Notes under the pieces: generated by a model | Databases searched by the model: none | Told to the model about the DNA's origin: nothing | The model's input: only the letters and a program-made list of their open reading frames with translations | Translations under genes and position numbers: made by a program | Part shown: positions 24,348-35,900 of the stretch, piece after piece | How the letters are laid out: every line of letters begins with the position of its first letter | Position numbering within the stretch: position 1 is the first letter of the stretch | DNA from: Cytidiella melzeri | Taxonomy: Eukaryota > Basidiomycota > Agaricomycetes > Polyporales > Irpicaceae | Assembly (NCBI GenBank): GCA_022592445.1 | Contig: JABYQR010000140.1 | Location: 42,135-106,134 of the forward strand | Reading direction: 5' to 3' | Length of the DNA stretch: 64,000 nt

Positions 24348-26122
24348 ATGTCTAGGACGTTCTTGGCTCGCGCGACTTTATTCGTTTCTCTCGTGTTCGC
24401 CACGCTTGACGCGACCGCCGGGTGGGAATTGCCTCGTGGTAACCTACAGAAACGCGCACTGGCAGACAATAGCCAGAAGACGATCTTCACGCCAGCAAAC
24501 TCGACTGGCCTGTTCATTCTTGTCAACGTCAATGGAGAGGATGTCCCTGTTCAGGTCGACTTCGCAAGGTGCGTTCGTCGCTTTTACTGCGTTGCCACCG
24601 CTGACCTCCTTCATCAGCGGAGATCTGTTCGTCGCAGGACCATTAGATGGTGCCGACGAGCTTGCTGCCACGAGTACCGAAGTCGCGACCAAATTTGACT
24701 TCTTGAGTACGCCAGTGTCGAGTAATCTACCCATCAAGCTTGGGGTGCCGGTTAGCATTGGTGGCCAGAGCATCTCTCAAAACATCAGTACGTTCGATGT
24801 CCTACCAAGTCTCATCTGTATGTCTCAAGCAGAATTCAGTTCTCGATACTGCCGTCAATTCAGGCCTCGCGCAAGCCTTCCCCGAAAGCCCCGTCGCAGG
24901 TGTGCTCGGATTTAGGAATACAGCCTCGTCCGCTGTCGCGAACGGCTTAAAACAGGGGAACAGCCCCATGAATCAAATCTATTCTCAGCTACCTAACGCC
25001 CCCTTCTCTACTTTCCTCTTTGCTGGCTTTGACGAGTCTCAGGCCTCCACCGTCGAATTCACAGGCTTGTTTACCGTCGGATCGGTTGTGGACCTCTCGC
25101 AGTTCTTCCAGACCCCTAGCACAGATAGCGCCAACCTCTCGCTCATTAATCAGCAGCCCGCAATTCTCCTTGGGAGCGACAACACGTTCTCAATTTCGCA
25201 ATTGACGGTTTCAGATGTGGCGTTCTCGCTCGATGGTACCGCCGGCACCATTACCACGACGGATCTGTTCAGCTCCGCTCCCTCAAATTTAGTCCAGGCC
25301 TTGTTTTCAAATATTGAGGGTAGCAGCTACAACCAAGGCACCGGTGTCTACACAGTGCCTTGTAACGCAGAGGTGAATGCGACAATCACGATTTCCTCCG
25401 CCGCCCCACCAATTCCTCTGGACCCCGCCACTCTTGTCATTCGTAGCCCCTGGAATAGCTCCGAATGTGTTGGCTCAGTGAGTCCAATATGAAGTGTTTG
25501 TGACAAAAACACTCACCCATCTTTGTCCACAGTTCAAAACGAGCAGTTCCGCCGCCATCACACTTGGGACGAGTTTCTGTACGTGCAATAACGGATTATT
25601 AGACTGTGCCTTGTCTGATACGTTCTCTTTGTAGTGCCAAATGTCTACCTCCTGACGGGATTCAGTGATTCGAGCCTCTCGCAACCAATTTTGAAGTTAC
25701 TCCCGCTAACCAACCCTGCCGACGCACACGCCTACTTTGCAAGCACACGCACTAGCGCCACGTTCCCCGGTTCCAGCTCATCTTCGCAGGGCTCAAGCCA
25801 GAAGAGCACTGTGGACTTGCTCGGTGATGTCAGTGACAGCAACAGCAGTAACACGGACTCGTTGAACCTCCCGAGTGGCAGCATCGCAGACCAGCTTAGG
25901 CATTGCCTCCCCGCGATTATCGTGGGTGCGATCGTGCTCGGTCTCGTGGCTATCGGCGGTCTGATCTTTGCGCTCGTTCGTCGTCGTCGCTCTGGGTCCC
26001 GCCAGCCGTCCGCGTACAGGAATATTTACCACAACGACAACATGGAATCGCGCAAGGACCTGTACGGACACGATGAGGAGTCGACGGCGAAGTACTCTGA
26101 TCCCTACCACGACGGGAACTAG
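24348..26122 (+). CDS. Membrane-anchored aspartic-protease-like (pepsin A1 fold) protein, probably non-catalytic
   Basis: Proposed exons: 24348-24568, 24618-24787, 24840-25477, 25533-25578, 25635-26122 (520 aa). An N-terminal signal peptide (about residues 1-24) is followed by GWELPRG. The pepsin-like body shows VNVNGEDVPVQVDFASGDLFVAG, GLAQAFPESPVAGVLGF, SQLPNAPFSTFLFAGFD and a C-terminal-lobe-like region with paired Cys. Where an active A1 protease has DTGS, this protein has VDFASGD, so the first catalytic motif is lost, and no second D-T/S-G is visible. A Ser-rich linker precedes one transmembrane segment (about 450-475, AIIVGAIVLGLVAIGG), then a basic stop-transfer (RRRR) and an acidic/Tyr-rich cytosolic tail. 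Topology suggests a type I surface or vacuolar/secretory membrane protein. Substrate binding without cleavage is an inference. Confidence 0.82.
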
Positions 26123-26722
26123 GAGGCTTTTTATAATGTTATATTGGGCTGTTGGGACCATTTCTGTAAAGTATTATAGGCTGTATTTAGGTTCAATTTC
26201 CGGTTTGTTTTACCTTTGTAGCATGCTCCATCTCTCATACATTACTCACGATCTACATACTTGGTCGCTTGGAAGCGAAAAGATCAAGATTTAGACGCTA
26301 TCGTTGCCCGTTATCGCTATCGATCCAGCGCCAGTTTCCTTATTCTGCGGATTTTGACTGTCTCCTAACAAGGACTCGGAAAGCAGCACTCTGTTGTAGT
26401 TCCACATATCTTCGTCGCCGCAAAACGCTGCCTCACTTTAGCAAGCTGGACCTATGAGCGATTGTCATCCTGGACATACTGATCCCAGCTTGGGCCTGCT
26501 CGCAAACATGCTGGAACATTCAAGTCATGTTTTCAAGCCAGCGATCCCTGCTGTATTCCGACGTCCGTATCCCATGTCGTCATGCTGATCGTTTAAGGTA
26601 ACAGCTTTCACATCCGATAGGAGGCTGACTTAGGAATCAGGATAGCTAGCTAGCTATAACCACTACTAACATAGTGACCACACCATCCCCCCAAAGCTCG
26701 ACACACGCACACACCCAACACC
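26123..26722. other. Intergenic region upstream of the SDR gene
   Basis: 600 bp with no coding signal. It includes the 3' UTR of the protease-like gene, a TAGCTAGCTAGCTATAA stretch at 26642-26658 and a CA-rich leader just before the SDR start. Confidence 0.5.
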
Positions 26723-27941
26723 ATGCCCGCCGTACAGACAGGAAAAGTACTCGTGACAGGAGCGAACGGATACATCGCAGTGTGGCTCGTCAAGAAGCTG
26801 CTTGACGAGGGTTACGCTGTGCGCGGTACGGTGCGATCTGCGTCCAAGGGGACTTACCTCTCCAAGATCTTTGCCGAGCATGGCGACAAGTTTGAGGTTG
26901 TCGTTGTAGAGGACATCACACAAGTAAGTCATTATTTCTCTATTTCTCTCGATCCTCAATATCTCTGACAGGACGTTGCTGTCAATAGGACGGAGCCTTC
27001 GACGAAGCGGTGAAAGGCGTAGACGCGATAGAACATACTGCGTCCCCGTTCCATTTCAAAGCAGACCACCCTGACGAGCTTCTCAAACCAGCTGTCGCAG
27101 GCACGAGGAGCGTACTCGAGAGTGCTCTGAAATACGGCACAGCAGTCAAACGCGTCGTCATCACTTCATCTTGCGCCTCGGTTCTTGACACCTTCCCCGA
27201 GCCAAAGGTGTTCAGCGAGAAGGACTGGAATCTCGGCGCGTCGAGGGAGTGCGAGGAGAAAGGCAGGGCTGCTTCGCAGATTGCCAAGTACAGGAGCAGC
27301 AAGACGGAGGCGGAGCGTGCTGCGTGGGATTTTGTGGAGAAGAACAAGGGTCAGCTCAAGTTTGACGTTGCGGTTCTCAACCCGCCGTTTGTGTTCGGAC
27401 CTGTGTTGCACGAGGTTGACAAGGTGGAGAATTTGAATACGTCGGCGGCGGATTGGTACAACACGATCATCAAAGGTACTAAAGATCATGCTGCGCTCGT
27501 CGCCGGAGGGTATGTGCTTGACGTGTCTTTGGTTGTCATTGACACTTACTAATGCCATTGGCATGTCGCGTAGAACGGAGTGGATAGATGTTCGCGACGT
27601 CGCAGCGGCGCATGTACTCGCTCTTCAGAAAGAGGAAGCGGGAGGGGAACGCATCATCATATCTAGTGGGAAATGGTTGTGGCAAGATTGGGGTGAGCTC
27701 AGCGCCTTGCCGTAATATGGAGTGAGAACTGACTTGCGTGTGCCATTGTCCAGTGTCTACGGCACATGCTATCGACAACAGCCTCAGCGCCGGAAACACG
27801 GCGCACGATCCGTCAAAAGCTGTCTACATGACTCAGTACGATGTTTCGAAGGCGAAGAGGATCCTTGGGCTGAAGTATATCGATATGGAGCAGTGCACGA
27901 GGGACACTCTTGCGCAGTACAAAGAGAAGGGATGGTACTAG
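26723..27941 (+). CDS. NAD(P)-dependent reductase, extended SDR (dihydroflavonol-4-reductase / Gre2-like)
   Basis: Oxidoreductase of the atypical extended short-chain dehydrogenase group, which reduces aldehydes, ketones or cinnamoyl-type substrates with NADPH; cytosolic. Proposed exons: 26723-26923, 26989-27509, 27574-27692, 27754-27941 (342 aa). Rossmann motif TGANGYIA at residues 12-19, basic VRGTVRS after beta-2 favouring NADPH, DAIEHTASPFHF, catalytic Ser in VVITSSCAS (about 127-128), YRSSK with Tyr168 and Lys172, then NPPFVFGP and WIDVRDVAAAHVLAL, all in family order. Length is typical of fungal Gre2-like ketoreductases. The substrate cannot be read from sequence. It sits upstream of WOPR gene 2 on the same strand. 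Confidence 0.93.
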
Positions 27942-28864
27942 AGTCGCGGCAGTGGACGTGTTTGTGTTTTACGCTGGCGCAATGGGAACGTTACTATAGA
28001 TCAGTCGCACAATTGAACTCAAATGTACGGTATCTGCGACCCTGCGGAAATCAAAATCTACTCCAGCCTGAGAGGGTGTGCCTGACACGGATTCGGGCAG
28101 GCCAGCTCCTGATCTGTTCGTCGTTTGATCCCACTCGAAACCTGTTGCCTCTTTACTCTTCTTACCCTCCAGCTACAGTGAAAAGCTAGGACTCAAGATT
28201 TCGCTTCTACACTCTTCACCACGGTGGCTAACACTCAGTTTATATTATATTCCGGTAAGTCGGGATGTGTAGATGAAACTATGGCTAGTTGGTTCATTGA
28301 GACCACATCTACTAATCATGATCGCCCACAGCTCTCTTCGCTCACGGATACTACGTTGGGTAGTGTGCTGGCAGTCATAGCATGTCGTACTACCCCATCT
28401 CACGGCAGCCATCTCCCAAATCGTGATGGTGGACAGGCGGCAGGCTTTCCAAGTTGACAGAACCTGGGTCGTGCACACACAGCGCCGAATCAGTGATAGC
28501 TTGCAAGCTATTTGACATGGCTTGGGAACTCGACAAATGGCAGGAGGCTGTCCACGAACTCACGTCCACAACCTCGCCCGACCTCGCCGCGGCGCACTGG
28601 TACCCACTCTGCACAGCCTTGCTTGTGACGAGAACCGTACAGGCAATTTTGTTCCGGCGGTCTGCGTTTACAACTCGAAGGTTCATGATACGAAGCACAG
28701 CCATCACTTCTCGTTGTCGCGCGCCAAGCGTGCAATTCAACGCTTGTAGATCACGTCTGCATTTCTTGCGAGATGCTATATCCCGGGCAAGAGTCTCCTG
28801 CTTACAACCTCCACTCCTCTCGCAACTGTACAACTCCTCCCCGTCATCGTCTCCCTCACTCTGA
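27942..28864. other. Intergenic region between SDR gene and WOPR gene 2
   Basis: About 0.9 kb. A plus-strand frame of 136 codons from 28454 ends in TGA immediately before the WOPR ATG, but has no family features; I treat it as promoter or leader. Nothing else stands out. Confidence 0.45.
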
Positions 28865-30143
28865 ATGGTCAAGGCAATGCAGCCAGCAACTTGCAGGGAC
28901 ATTCGCGTACGTTCGACTGCGGATTGCAATGTCATATTCCATGCTGTGTCTCTCGGTATTCTGCCTCTGGTCTCTAGGCGACTGAGCATCGACGAGCGGC
29001 GCGCGATACAATCAGGCTGTGTGTTCGTATGGGAGGAAAGGAGCTCTACGGTCGAGACTGTAGCAGGGGTGGGTATACGTTACCTTTGCGCCTCTAATGT
29101 GCGTGCTGATTCTGCCCAGGATGGCTTAGAACGTTGGACGGACTCGAGGCGATGGGGAGCAAGTAGACTGGCAAAGGTGCGTACCATCTAACGCACGACG
29201 GTCCCTTCAAGGAGTCTTATATTTTCTGCTCACCGCCACAGGACTTCCTACTCTACCAGGAAAAGCTGCCTGAAGTGCGTGATCCCAATGTGCGCGCCGC
29301 CATGTACGTTTCTTCCCGCTCTGCCTTACCGGCACTCCCCTACGAGAGCATTTCCTCATTGCGACGTGCTTAGGCATTATAATCGGCTAGTGAAACAAAC
29401 ATATTCAGTCTTTGTTGACAGGCCCGATGGACGTCGGAAATGGCATCTCGGTAAGCCGCCCGTGACCTATTCAGATCTCTAATCACTTTGTCTGATGGTC
29501 ACTCTCGCGTATATCTGAATCTCCTGCCACAGTGGCTTATTCGTCGCCAGAGACAGGTCACGCCATGGCCACAGTCGACGACATCCCCGAGCTCGCGAGA
29601 CTGCGCCATCAAGTGCCTGAACGCAAATACCAAGCTGCCCGCTGCTCTAAAACACGTTCTCGTCCAGATGACGAATCGCACCAGAACCAGACTCAACCGC
29701 CCCCGGGCGGCGGCTCCATTGTACAGTTTCTTACTCATCCACAGCCGAACGCAAGCGCCTGCGGGAGTGGTACTGGGAGCAACGACAGCAGCCCAGAAGT
29801 GGGTACACCATCCCAAATAACATCGCAACTGCGTCCTCCTCGACTCACATCACAGTCCTCTATGCCCTGCCCACCCCCAGTAATGTTGTCGTTGACGTAT
29901 CTGCCCAAGATTGCTGCACCACCCCTTCCCCGGCCCGACCCCGAGTGGGTGCTGCAGAACTGCATCTCCATCTCGACACACTTCTACCATGCGCCGCGGC
30001 TTTTGAACGAAATGGCGACATCGAAAGCTATGGCACCGTTGCTGTACAGTCGCCCGAGTCCGTATCCGCAGCGTCACCCGCTCGACAACGACGCGCTGCG
30101 TGCGCTTCAAGTTGGCACTGCGTTCACGCCACTAACCCGCTAG
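28865..30143 (+). CDS. WOPR-domain transcription factor (Gti1/Pac2 family), paralogue 2
   Basis: Proposed exons: 28865-29068, 29120-29176, 29242-29303, 29374-29450, 29533-30143 (336 aa). WOPRa half: IRVRSTADCNVIFHAV, LVSRRLSIDERRAIQSG, CVFVWEERSS, LERWTDSRRWGASRLAK, DFLLYQEKL. WOPRb half: YNRLVKQTYSVFVDRPD, RKWHLVAYSSPE. The last exon is Pro/Ser/Gln-rich. The intron after WHL is phase 1 and the one before LVKQTY is phase 2, as in the other paralogues. An extra 51-bp intron (29069-29119) has no counterpart in them; its length is a multiple of three and it has no stop, so retention would add 17 residues to the WOPRa loop. Translation could also start at the Met at 28877, which aligns with MQRPTC of paralogue 1. 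Predicted nuclear regulator. Confidence 0.9.
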
Positions 30144-31828
30144 CTAACCCGCACGCTTGGTTCACACCCCTCTCCCCGTTAGTTCTATACAGCTATGTTT
30201 CGTTTCGCTTAAATTGTTGCTTGTATCTGGTATGTTACGATTCCGTCTGGAGTTGGCTTCTAGGTCAGCAGCTCGGTTTGTCTGAACTGTAATTTAGCGG
30301 CATTGTCGACTCGAGAAGCAATCGTTCTTCGGTCTGTCTCCGGTAAGCATGGATCATTGTCAATACGAAGCTCGGAAGTTGTGTGTGGTAAGTTTAGTCA
30401 TAGAGTATGTGAGGTCAGGGTGTGCCACAGATCCGAGTAAATATCCACCTGGGAGATTCCATCACTCCCTTTCACCGGGCTTTGTGACTACGAAGACTGG
30501 AAATAGCTGCTCGATAAACACAACGTCAGGTTTAAGGAAGCGTCTGCGCCGTCAGAGGCTATGAAGAACTGCAGAGCGCACATGGTCAACCCTGTTTATG
30601 ATGAGTGAGCAGGTCGTAGGCATTGAAAGGAGTCGGTACCGCCAAATACCTGTGGCCTCAATCAACCCCTGGCACTTGGAACCCGAAGGAGTCAAGTCAC
30701 CGCGAAGGCGCGATTGCTTTGAATGAACGATGGCGGCTGGTAAGTAATACCTCGTGGTTCTGATGTGCAGGTCTTTGAGACAAGAAATCGGGGCAAAGCC
30801 ACTGCTAGTGGGTGTATGTACTTTGGCCCGTTCGTACCGTGACGGCGGTACCAATTAGATGACTAGCCAGTGAGAACTTGAGGGGTGTTTCGTGCCCGGT
30901 ATTTCTCAATGCACAGGTTCGATTCGGGACGAATGGCTTATGCCTCAGAAAATTCACGGCTACTGCGAGAGAATCATTAAGCTGGTACAGACTAATGACG
31001 GTGACTCCCAAAGGGTTCAAGGAACGTACTGTGTATAAGTAGCAATGCGCGTGGTCATTTAGCTAGGGGAGATGTCTTGATTGAAACTAGTTTGTACGTA
31101 CATCCTCGACGTTTAAAATTGTTGAGACTATCTAGTGCGATTTGTCGCACGAAGAGTCACACTGGTGGGTACGATGTCTCTCTTCGTCGTGTACGTGTGT
31201 TTTGTACATGACGGAGAGAAAGTTATGTTGGAAAGCGGCGCTTGAGCGATCTTGAAGCGACTCTGAAAACTGCTACAGAAGTGGGGCCCCACAGGTCTAT
31301 AGTCAAGCCAATTTCTGTACACTTTGAGATGCAATTTCTCGTATAGGGCTTTTTGTTGGGTCAACAAAACAGGTTGCTCATCTCGGCCAGCTTTCGAGGC
31401 TCGAGCCCTGCAGGATAGGTGTGCTCCTGCCAGGGTGGAGCAAGCACTGTATCTCAGCTCCTGTAGTGCTATCAGTGCGACAGGTCAAGTAAGGTATTGC
31501 TGCATCTCAGCAACTGACAGCGGAGAGTGTTCACAGCTTTGCTCTGTGGGGGTGGGGAATGGATCATGTAGGAATTTAGATGAGCGGCCAACTGATTAGT
31601 GAACAGGCTGCGTCAATCAATAAATTCTGAACTTGAACAGAATGCACGAACGGGAACCGCGGCAGTATCATCACACACTCTCTGAGACTCCTGAGTCAAG
31701 TTATACAATCGCACACATGCTATTCAGCTGAAGCCAGTACAGCTCAGAGTCAATCACAACCGCACTTCCAACTACTCCAACAGTCACAGTATAGAGCAAA
31801 CATCACCTCACGTCCCTTCCTCCTCCTC
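30144..31828. other. Intergenic region, no gene seen
   Basis: About 1.7 kb between the 3' ends of WOPR gene 2 (plus) and the secreted repeat protein (minus). Frames are short and unrelated to known families. No tRNA-like structure or repeat was found. Confidence 0.45.
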
Positions 31829-31990
31829 TCAGTCGAGATCGTTGATGCTGCGAGCCTCGTGATCAAAGAAGCGTGCGACCAGCTCGACGAGATCGTCACT
31901 GGTATGGTCACGGTAGTCCAGCTGGGAGTCCTCCCTGTCATCCGTCATGTCAGTGCTTAGCAATCCCAAATTGGCCGGAAGACTACTCAC
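31829..31990 (-). repeat. Duplicated intron-exon module (3' copy) of the secreted protein gene
   Basis: Intron 3 (31935-31990) plus exon 4 resemble intron 1 (32717-32772) plus the start of exon 2. By hand alignment the two 56-bp introns agree at 43 positions, and both exons begin with codons for EDSQLD and later encode DHEARS. The Gly/Asn/Gln repeat exon lies between the copies. Confidence 0.8.
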
Positions 31991-32906
31991 CGAGGGTAAA
32001 GTGAGCTGATCGGTTGGGAAAAGCTTCCATCCTTCGTGGTGTCATCTCGACGAGTCGGGCCGCCCTGGGTGTTGTCGCCGTTGTTGGATTTCTGTGTGTA
32101 CTCCGTGCCGTTGGCCTTGCTGTAGTTCGTACCATCCTCCGTGCCGTTGGCCTTGCTGTAGTTCGTACCATCCTCCGTGCCGTTGGCCTTGCTGTAGTTC
32201 GTACCATCCTCCGTGCCGTTGGCCTCCTTGTTGTTGTAGTTCGTACCATCCGGCGTGTCGTTGCCGCCGTCGTCCGCGTTGTTGCCCTGGTTGCCCTGGT
32301 TGCCCTGGTTGCCCTGGTTGCCCTGGTTGTAGCCCTGGTTGTAGCCCTGGTTGTTGCCCTGATTGGGGTCCTGGTTGCCCGTGCTGGAGCTGTTGCAAGC
32401 TTAAACACTACGTTTAAATATGATATAATGCACTCACTGTGGTTCGGCAAGCTCATGGTATCCCCAGGCTCCTACGCCAATTGAACCCAAAATCTTCGCG
32501 GTCTCAGGTGTCTTTGCCCATTTTTCGGCCAATTTCGCTTGCCAGCTACGCTTCTGCCGTGCTGCAGCAGGCAGCCGGCGAGCGAGTAGCTCAACCAAGT
32601 CCCTATCGACGTAAGGACTGCGAGCCTCGTGATCAAAGGAGCGTGCAATCAGGTCGGCAAGATTGTCACGGCTATAGGCACGGTTATAAAGATAGTGGTC
32701 CAACTGAGAGTCCTCTCTGCCATCCGTTATGTCAGTGCTTTGCAGCTTCCAATAGGCGGAAGGACTACCCACCGGTGCTTATGTACATTGGCAGTGGTGG
32801 CCGCCTGCGATGGGGCGTCTGAAAACAAGGCGCGAGAGGGTATAGGTGCGGATACAGCGGGACCAAAGGCAGAAAGTAGCGCGAGAGCAACAGTGGAGAA
32901 GCGCAT
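31829..32906 (-). CDS. Secreted repeat-rich protein with a duplicated exon module, unknown function
   Basis: Proposed exons on the minus strand: 32906-32773, 32716-32438, 32389-31991, 31934-31829 (305 aa). The N-terminus is a clear signal peptide (MRFSTVALALLSAFGPAVSA, about residues 1-20). Exon 2 encodes a charged helical module with REDSQLD, NLADLIARSFDHEARS and DLVELLARRLPAAA. Exon 3 is Gly/Asn/Gln-rich, with GNQ triplets, GYNQ units and three identical 12-residue units of the GTNYSKANGTED type. Exon 4 repeats the first part of exon 2 (REDSQLD, DLVELVARFFDHEARS) and stops. Introns 1 and 3, each 56 bp, are also similar, so intron and exon were duplicated together. All introns are phase 2. 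I do not recognise the family; an extracellular effector, wall or adhesive role would be a guess. The start of the third frame was set by the splice that gives the low-complexity Asn/Gln frame. Confidence 0.72.
32101..32208 (-). repeat. 36-bp tandem repeat, three identical units, coding
   Basis: Units at 32101-32136, 32137-32172 and 32173-32208, with a diverged fourth unit up to about 32250. On the minus strand each encodes 12 residues (GTNYSKANGTED, in rotation). Identity between units points to recent expansion. Confidence 0.92.
32281..32364 (-). repeat. 9- and 12-bp tandem repeats, coding for Gly-Asn-Gln units
   Basis: Five 9-bp units (plus strand GTTGCCCTG) followed by 12-bp variants with GTTGTAGCCCTG. 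On the minus strand they encode GNQ and GYNQ repeats inside exon 3 of the secreted protein. Confidence 0.88.
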
Positions 32907-35900
32907 GATGAGGAATAGATAGGAAAGTATGCGACGTTTCGGTTGGTTTGGGCGTAGGTATGAATGTTGCAAATGAAACAAAAAAAAGATAGGATACGGC
33001 GTAAAATAAAAAAAAACAAGCTGCAAGTGGTGTCAGAGAAGGAGTTTGCAGAGTCACATAGTGGGGATGTTACGCACCAACCAGTGCTAGTATGCCAAAG
33101 TTGGGTTGGGAAGAAAGAAGGAGAAAAGTAGGAGAAACGAAGGTGGAACTCTCAGAGCTGGGGGGACAGCAGTGTGCGAGCTGCGGTATTTATGTGCTGC
33201 AAGTTAAAACACCCCTGAGCTGAGCCTCTGATGTGTGCTCCACGATCGAATCAGTTACGACTCGCAGTTTTGTTACAGGTGCTGTAACGGTCTTGAGGCA
33301 CGAAAAGTTGAACGGCCCCGTCTACTCTGCCTCGGGGAGACTAGGTTTTGTACAACCTTGGAAGCCTAGGTGTCGCGAGGTAGTACGTCGAGATGACTTT
33401 TCCCTGTACTTGAAGAGCTCCTGTGCTTGCCATATCTGTATGGCGACTCCTCCGACCATGTTTCATGTACCAACACCGCGGGCGTTCGCTAGAGTCACAG
33501 CCACTGACTCCACGAGTACAGGCCCAAGAACCGTGGTGGTGATCCGAGCTATCCTACCATCACCTTTAGCGTTTCAAATCACCCTCTAGCGTGTGGGTGT
33601 TCTACAGACACGACAAGTAGTGGACCGGTTGCATCCCTTGCGACAAAAGTGTGTGTTTTGTTCAGGTCTGGCGTTTGGGAATTCGCGTTGCAGCTGCACT
33701 GCCATGATTTTGCTGTGATAGGAGTAGTAAGTCGCGTTAGGGTCGTCCGAGAAAGTCTGCTACGCATCTGAAGCCTGATCATACAGCGTCTACGGCAAGG
33801 TAAGAGGCCAGGTCGTGTCTTGTTCCCAAGTGCCGGCCACACCCTTCCTGCAGTCTCACACTGTGCAACAATTCGATTTTAGTACCAACGTACGCAACAA
33901 CGATGTGTCGCTTACAAGTATGCCAGCCATATGAAGCGTCCAAGTTGTGTGCGAGTAACTACAGTAGGTTACTTGAAGCCGACCGCACATGTTTCGGGAC
34001 CTCAGTGGACGTGCTTAGCAAGGATTAGTCAAGATGCTATTGAATAAAACCCCTCTGTTCTCAAGAACGTCCGTCTACTGGGGGAGATTACAAAGATGAC
34101 CACATTTGCACATCTGCTGTCGACAGCACGCGCATATCGATGCATTATCTTTATGGATATCATTATTGCGAGTATACCAAAACCTACTGGTTCGTGAATG
34201 TTGTCGCTTCTGTCAACGCGGGTCTGATATCGAAGGTAGATCACCTAGCTCGTTGAAGCTCGAACGGGTGACAGTGGTGACAGTCTTCTGCTGCCGGCTA
34301 GCAGCTGCGGAAGTACGACACGCACCAAGTGGATACCGTGAGTAACGGTGAGCGACGCCTGTGAACTCGACCTAGTGCATTCCAGCTTGCTGCAGTCACC
34401 CCATTTCTGCGAAGCAAGCACAGCATGCTCGGGATCAGAGCTGCAGCATACGCATTGAGCGCAGCACATCCCCTCTGCAAGCGAATGGCCTGTACCCTGC
34501 GAAGGTTTACAGTAATAGCGTTCAATGTCCACTCTGATGCATGGCGTAATATCCTGTCGATCGTCCTACGGTACGTAGAGCCGAAGCTTTTACCTTCAGA
34601 CTTTACACTGACTTTGTGCTGCTTCGACATGCTTCTCCTCATTACGGCAGCCATACCACGCTGCCTGTTGGGGACGGGAGGGCAGGCCGCAGAGCAAGTC
34701 TATCGCTTGGCAGGCGGACGAGATACGAGTCTTTAGATTCCACCTGCCCAGAATCCCTCCGTTATCTCATGCTATCGCACAGTTCTGGACCAAGACCGTC
34801 ATACGGCTGTTTTCCTAAGCGATATAGGAGGCTCCCAGAGCACAACTTGCCTTCTGCAGCTGCCGGCGCTGGACCTTCTGTGTCACATTGACAGAAAAAC
34901 ATCTGCAGCATCTATTCAACGGCCATCCGGCCAAACATGGCCGCGTCTTCCCCGGAGCCCCCAAACCTTCGCGCTGTGTGTGGTGGTGAGTGAAGTAGAT
35001 CATCTCAGTCACCCTCTCTCAGCTGATCGTCGAATGTCTTATTGGGAGGATGCGCAGTGAAGCGACGTCCCAGGGTCGACGTCCACCACTGGCGCGCGTC
35101 TCGTGCCACACCTCGAATCGCCCTTATTTTTTTTCAAGCTATGCGGCGATACAGGAATTGGACTTTCGCATGGCTCGATGTCGTGCTTACAGTGGATGTT
35201 CCTTGTGGTGATTGACAGAGTCGCCCGGGGTAGACTGCCAGTCAATAAGCGTTTCCTTCACGCTTGCAGACTCAATCCTTCCATGAGGTGCGAACTGATA
35301 TCGCTCCGAGGTGAGAATGACTAGATCGGCCGACAGCAGCGACACACCAACCATGCGCTGTATACCGGTCAAGTTGGGAATCTGTCATTCAACCCCTGCG
35401 TAACATTTTTGGGTGCTCACGAGACGACGTCTGCCGAGCGAAGTTTGTATTGGTGAGTCTTTGATCTCGAAGCGGCAGAGTCGTCCGTTCTCGGCGTGCT
35501 CAATGGCCACTTGACACGTCTGATGTTCTTCAGGACGGTGCTGTCTTTTCAGACGGAGAAGTGGGATATGATGCATGCGAACCGTGTGTTCCTATCAGCC
35601 CGGTTCGATTGTCTCCTGGCGAACACAAGCACTCGTGTGATCGAGGCAAGTCATTTCCACGGTTTCAGATGACGCCAGATTCACTACTTATCGATAGGCC
35701 CTGGGATCCATCAGGTATTGACGGTAAGCTCGAGTACTCTCTTTGAGATGAAAACGAAGCTTCGCGCGCTACATCGTACAGCGATGCTACTGACTGCACT
35801 CACATTTCCTCGCAGAAAGGTCGTGCTTGTGACAGATTAGGCACAGAAAAAACCGATGCGCTATACCACAAAAAGGTCTTTCAGCCCAAGACGTAGTGTA

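Noticed and set aside
28454..28864. 136-codon plus-strand frame ending directly before the WOPR gene 2 ATG
   Set aside because: No similarity to the paralogues' N-termini and a stop before the start; treated as leader or promoter.
28390..28989. 199-codon minus-strand frame overlapping the start of WOPR gene 2
   Set aside because: It is antisense to the conserved WOPRa exon and has no recognisable motif.
30905..30935. GGTTCGATTCG resembling a tRNA B box
   Set aside because: No matching A box or pairing acceptor stem at the right distance.
32042..32456. Other long frames through the repeat exon (Gln/Gly/Pro-rich, Thr/Arg-rich, Val/Leu-rich)
   Set aside because: A repeat whose period is a multiple of three keeps several frames open. 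Only the frame with GNQ/GTNYSKANGTED units connects by proper splice sites to the signal-peptide exon.
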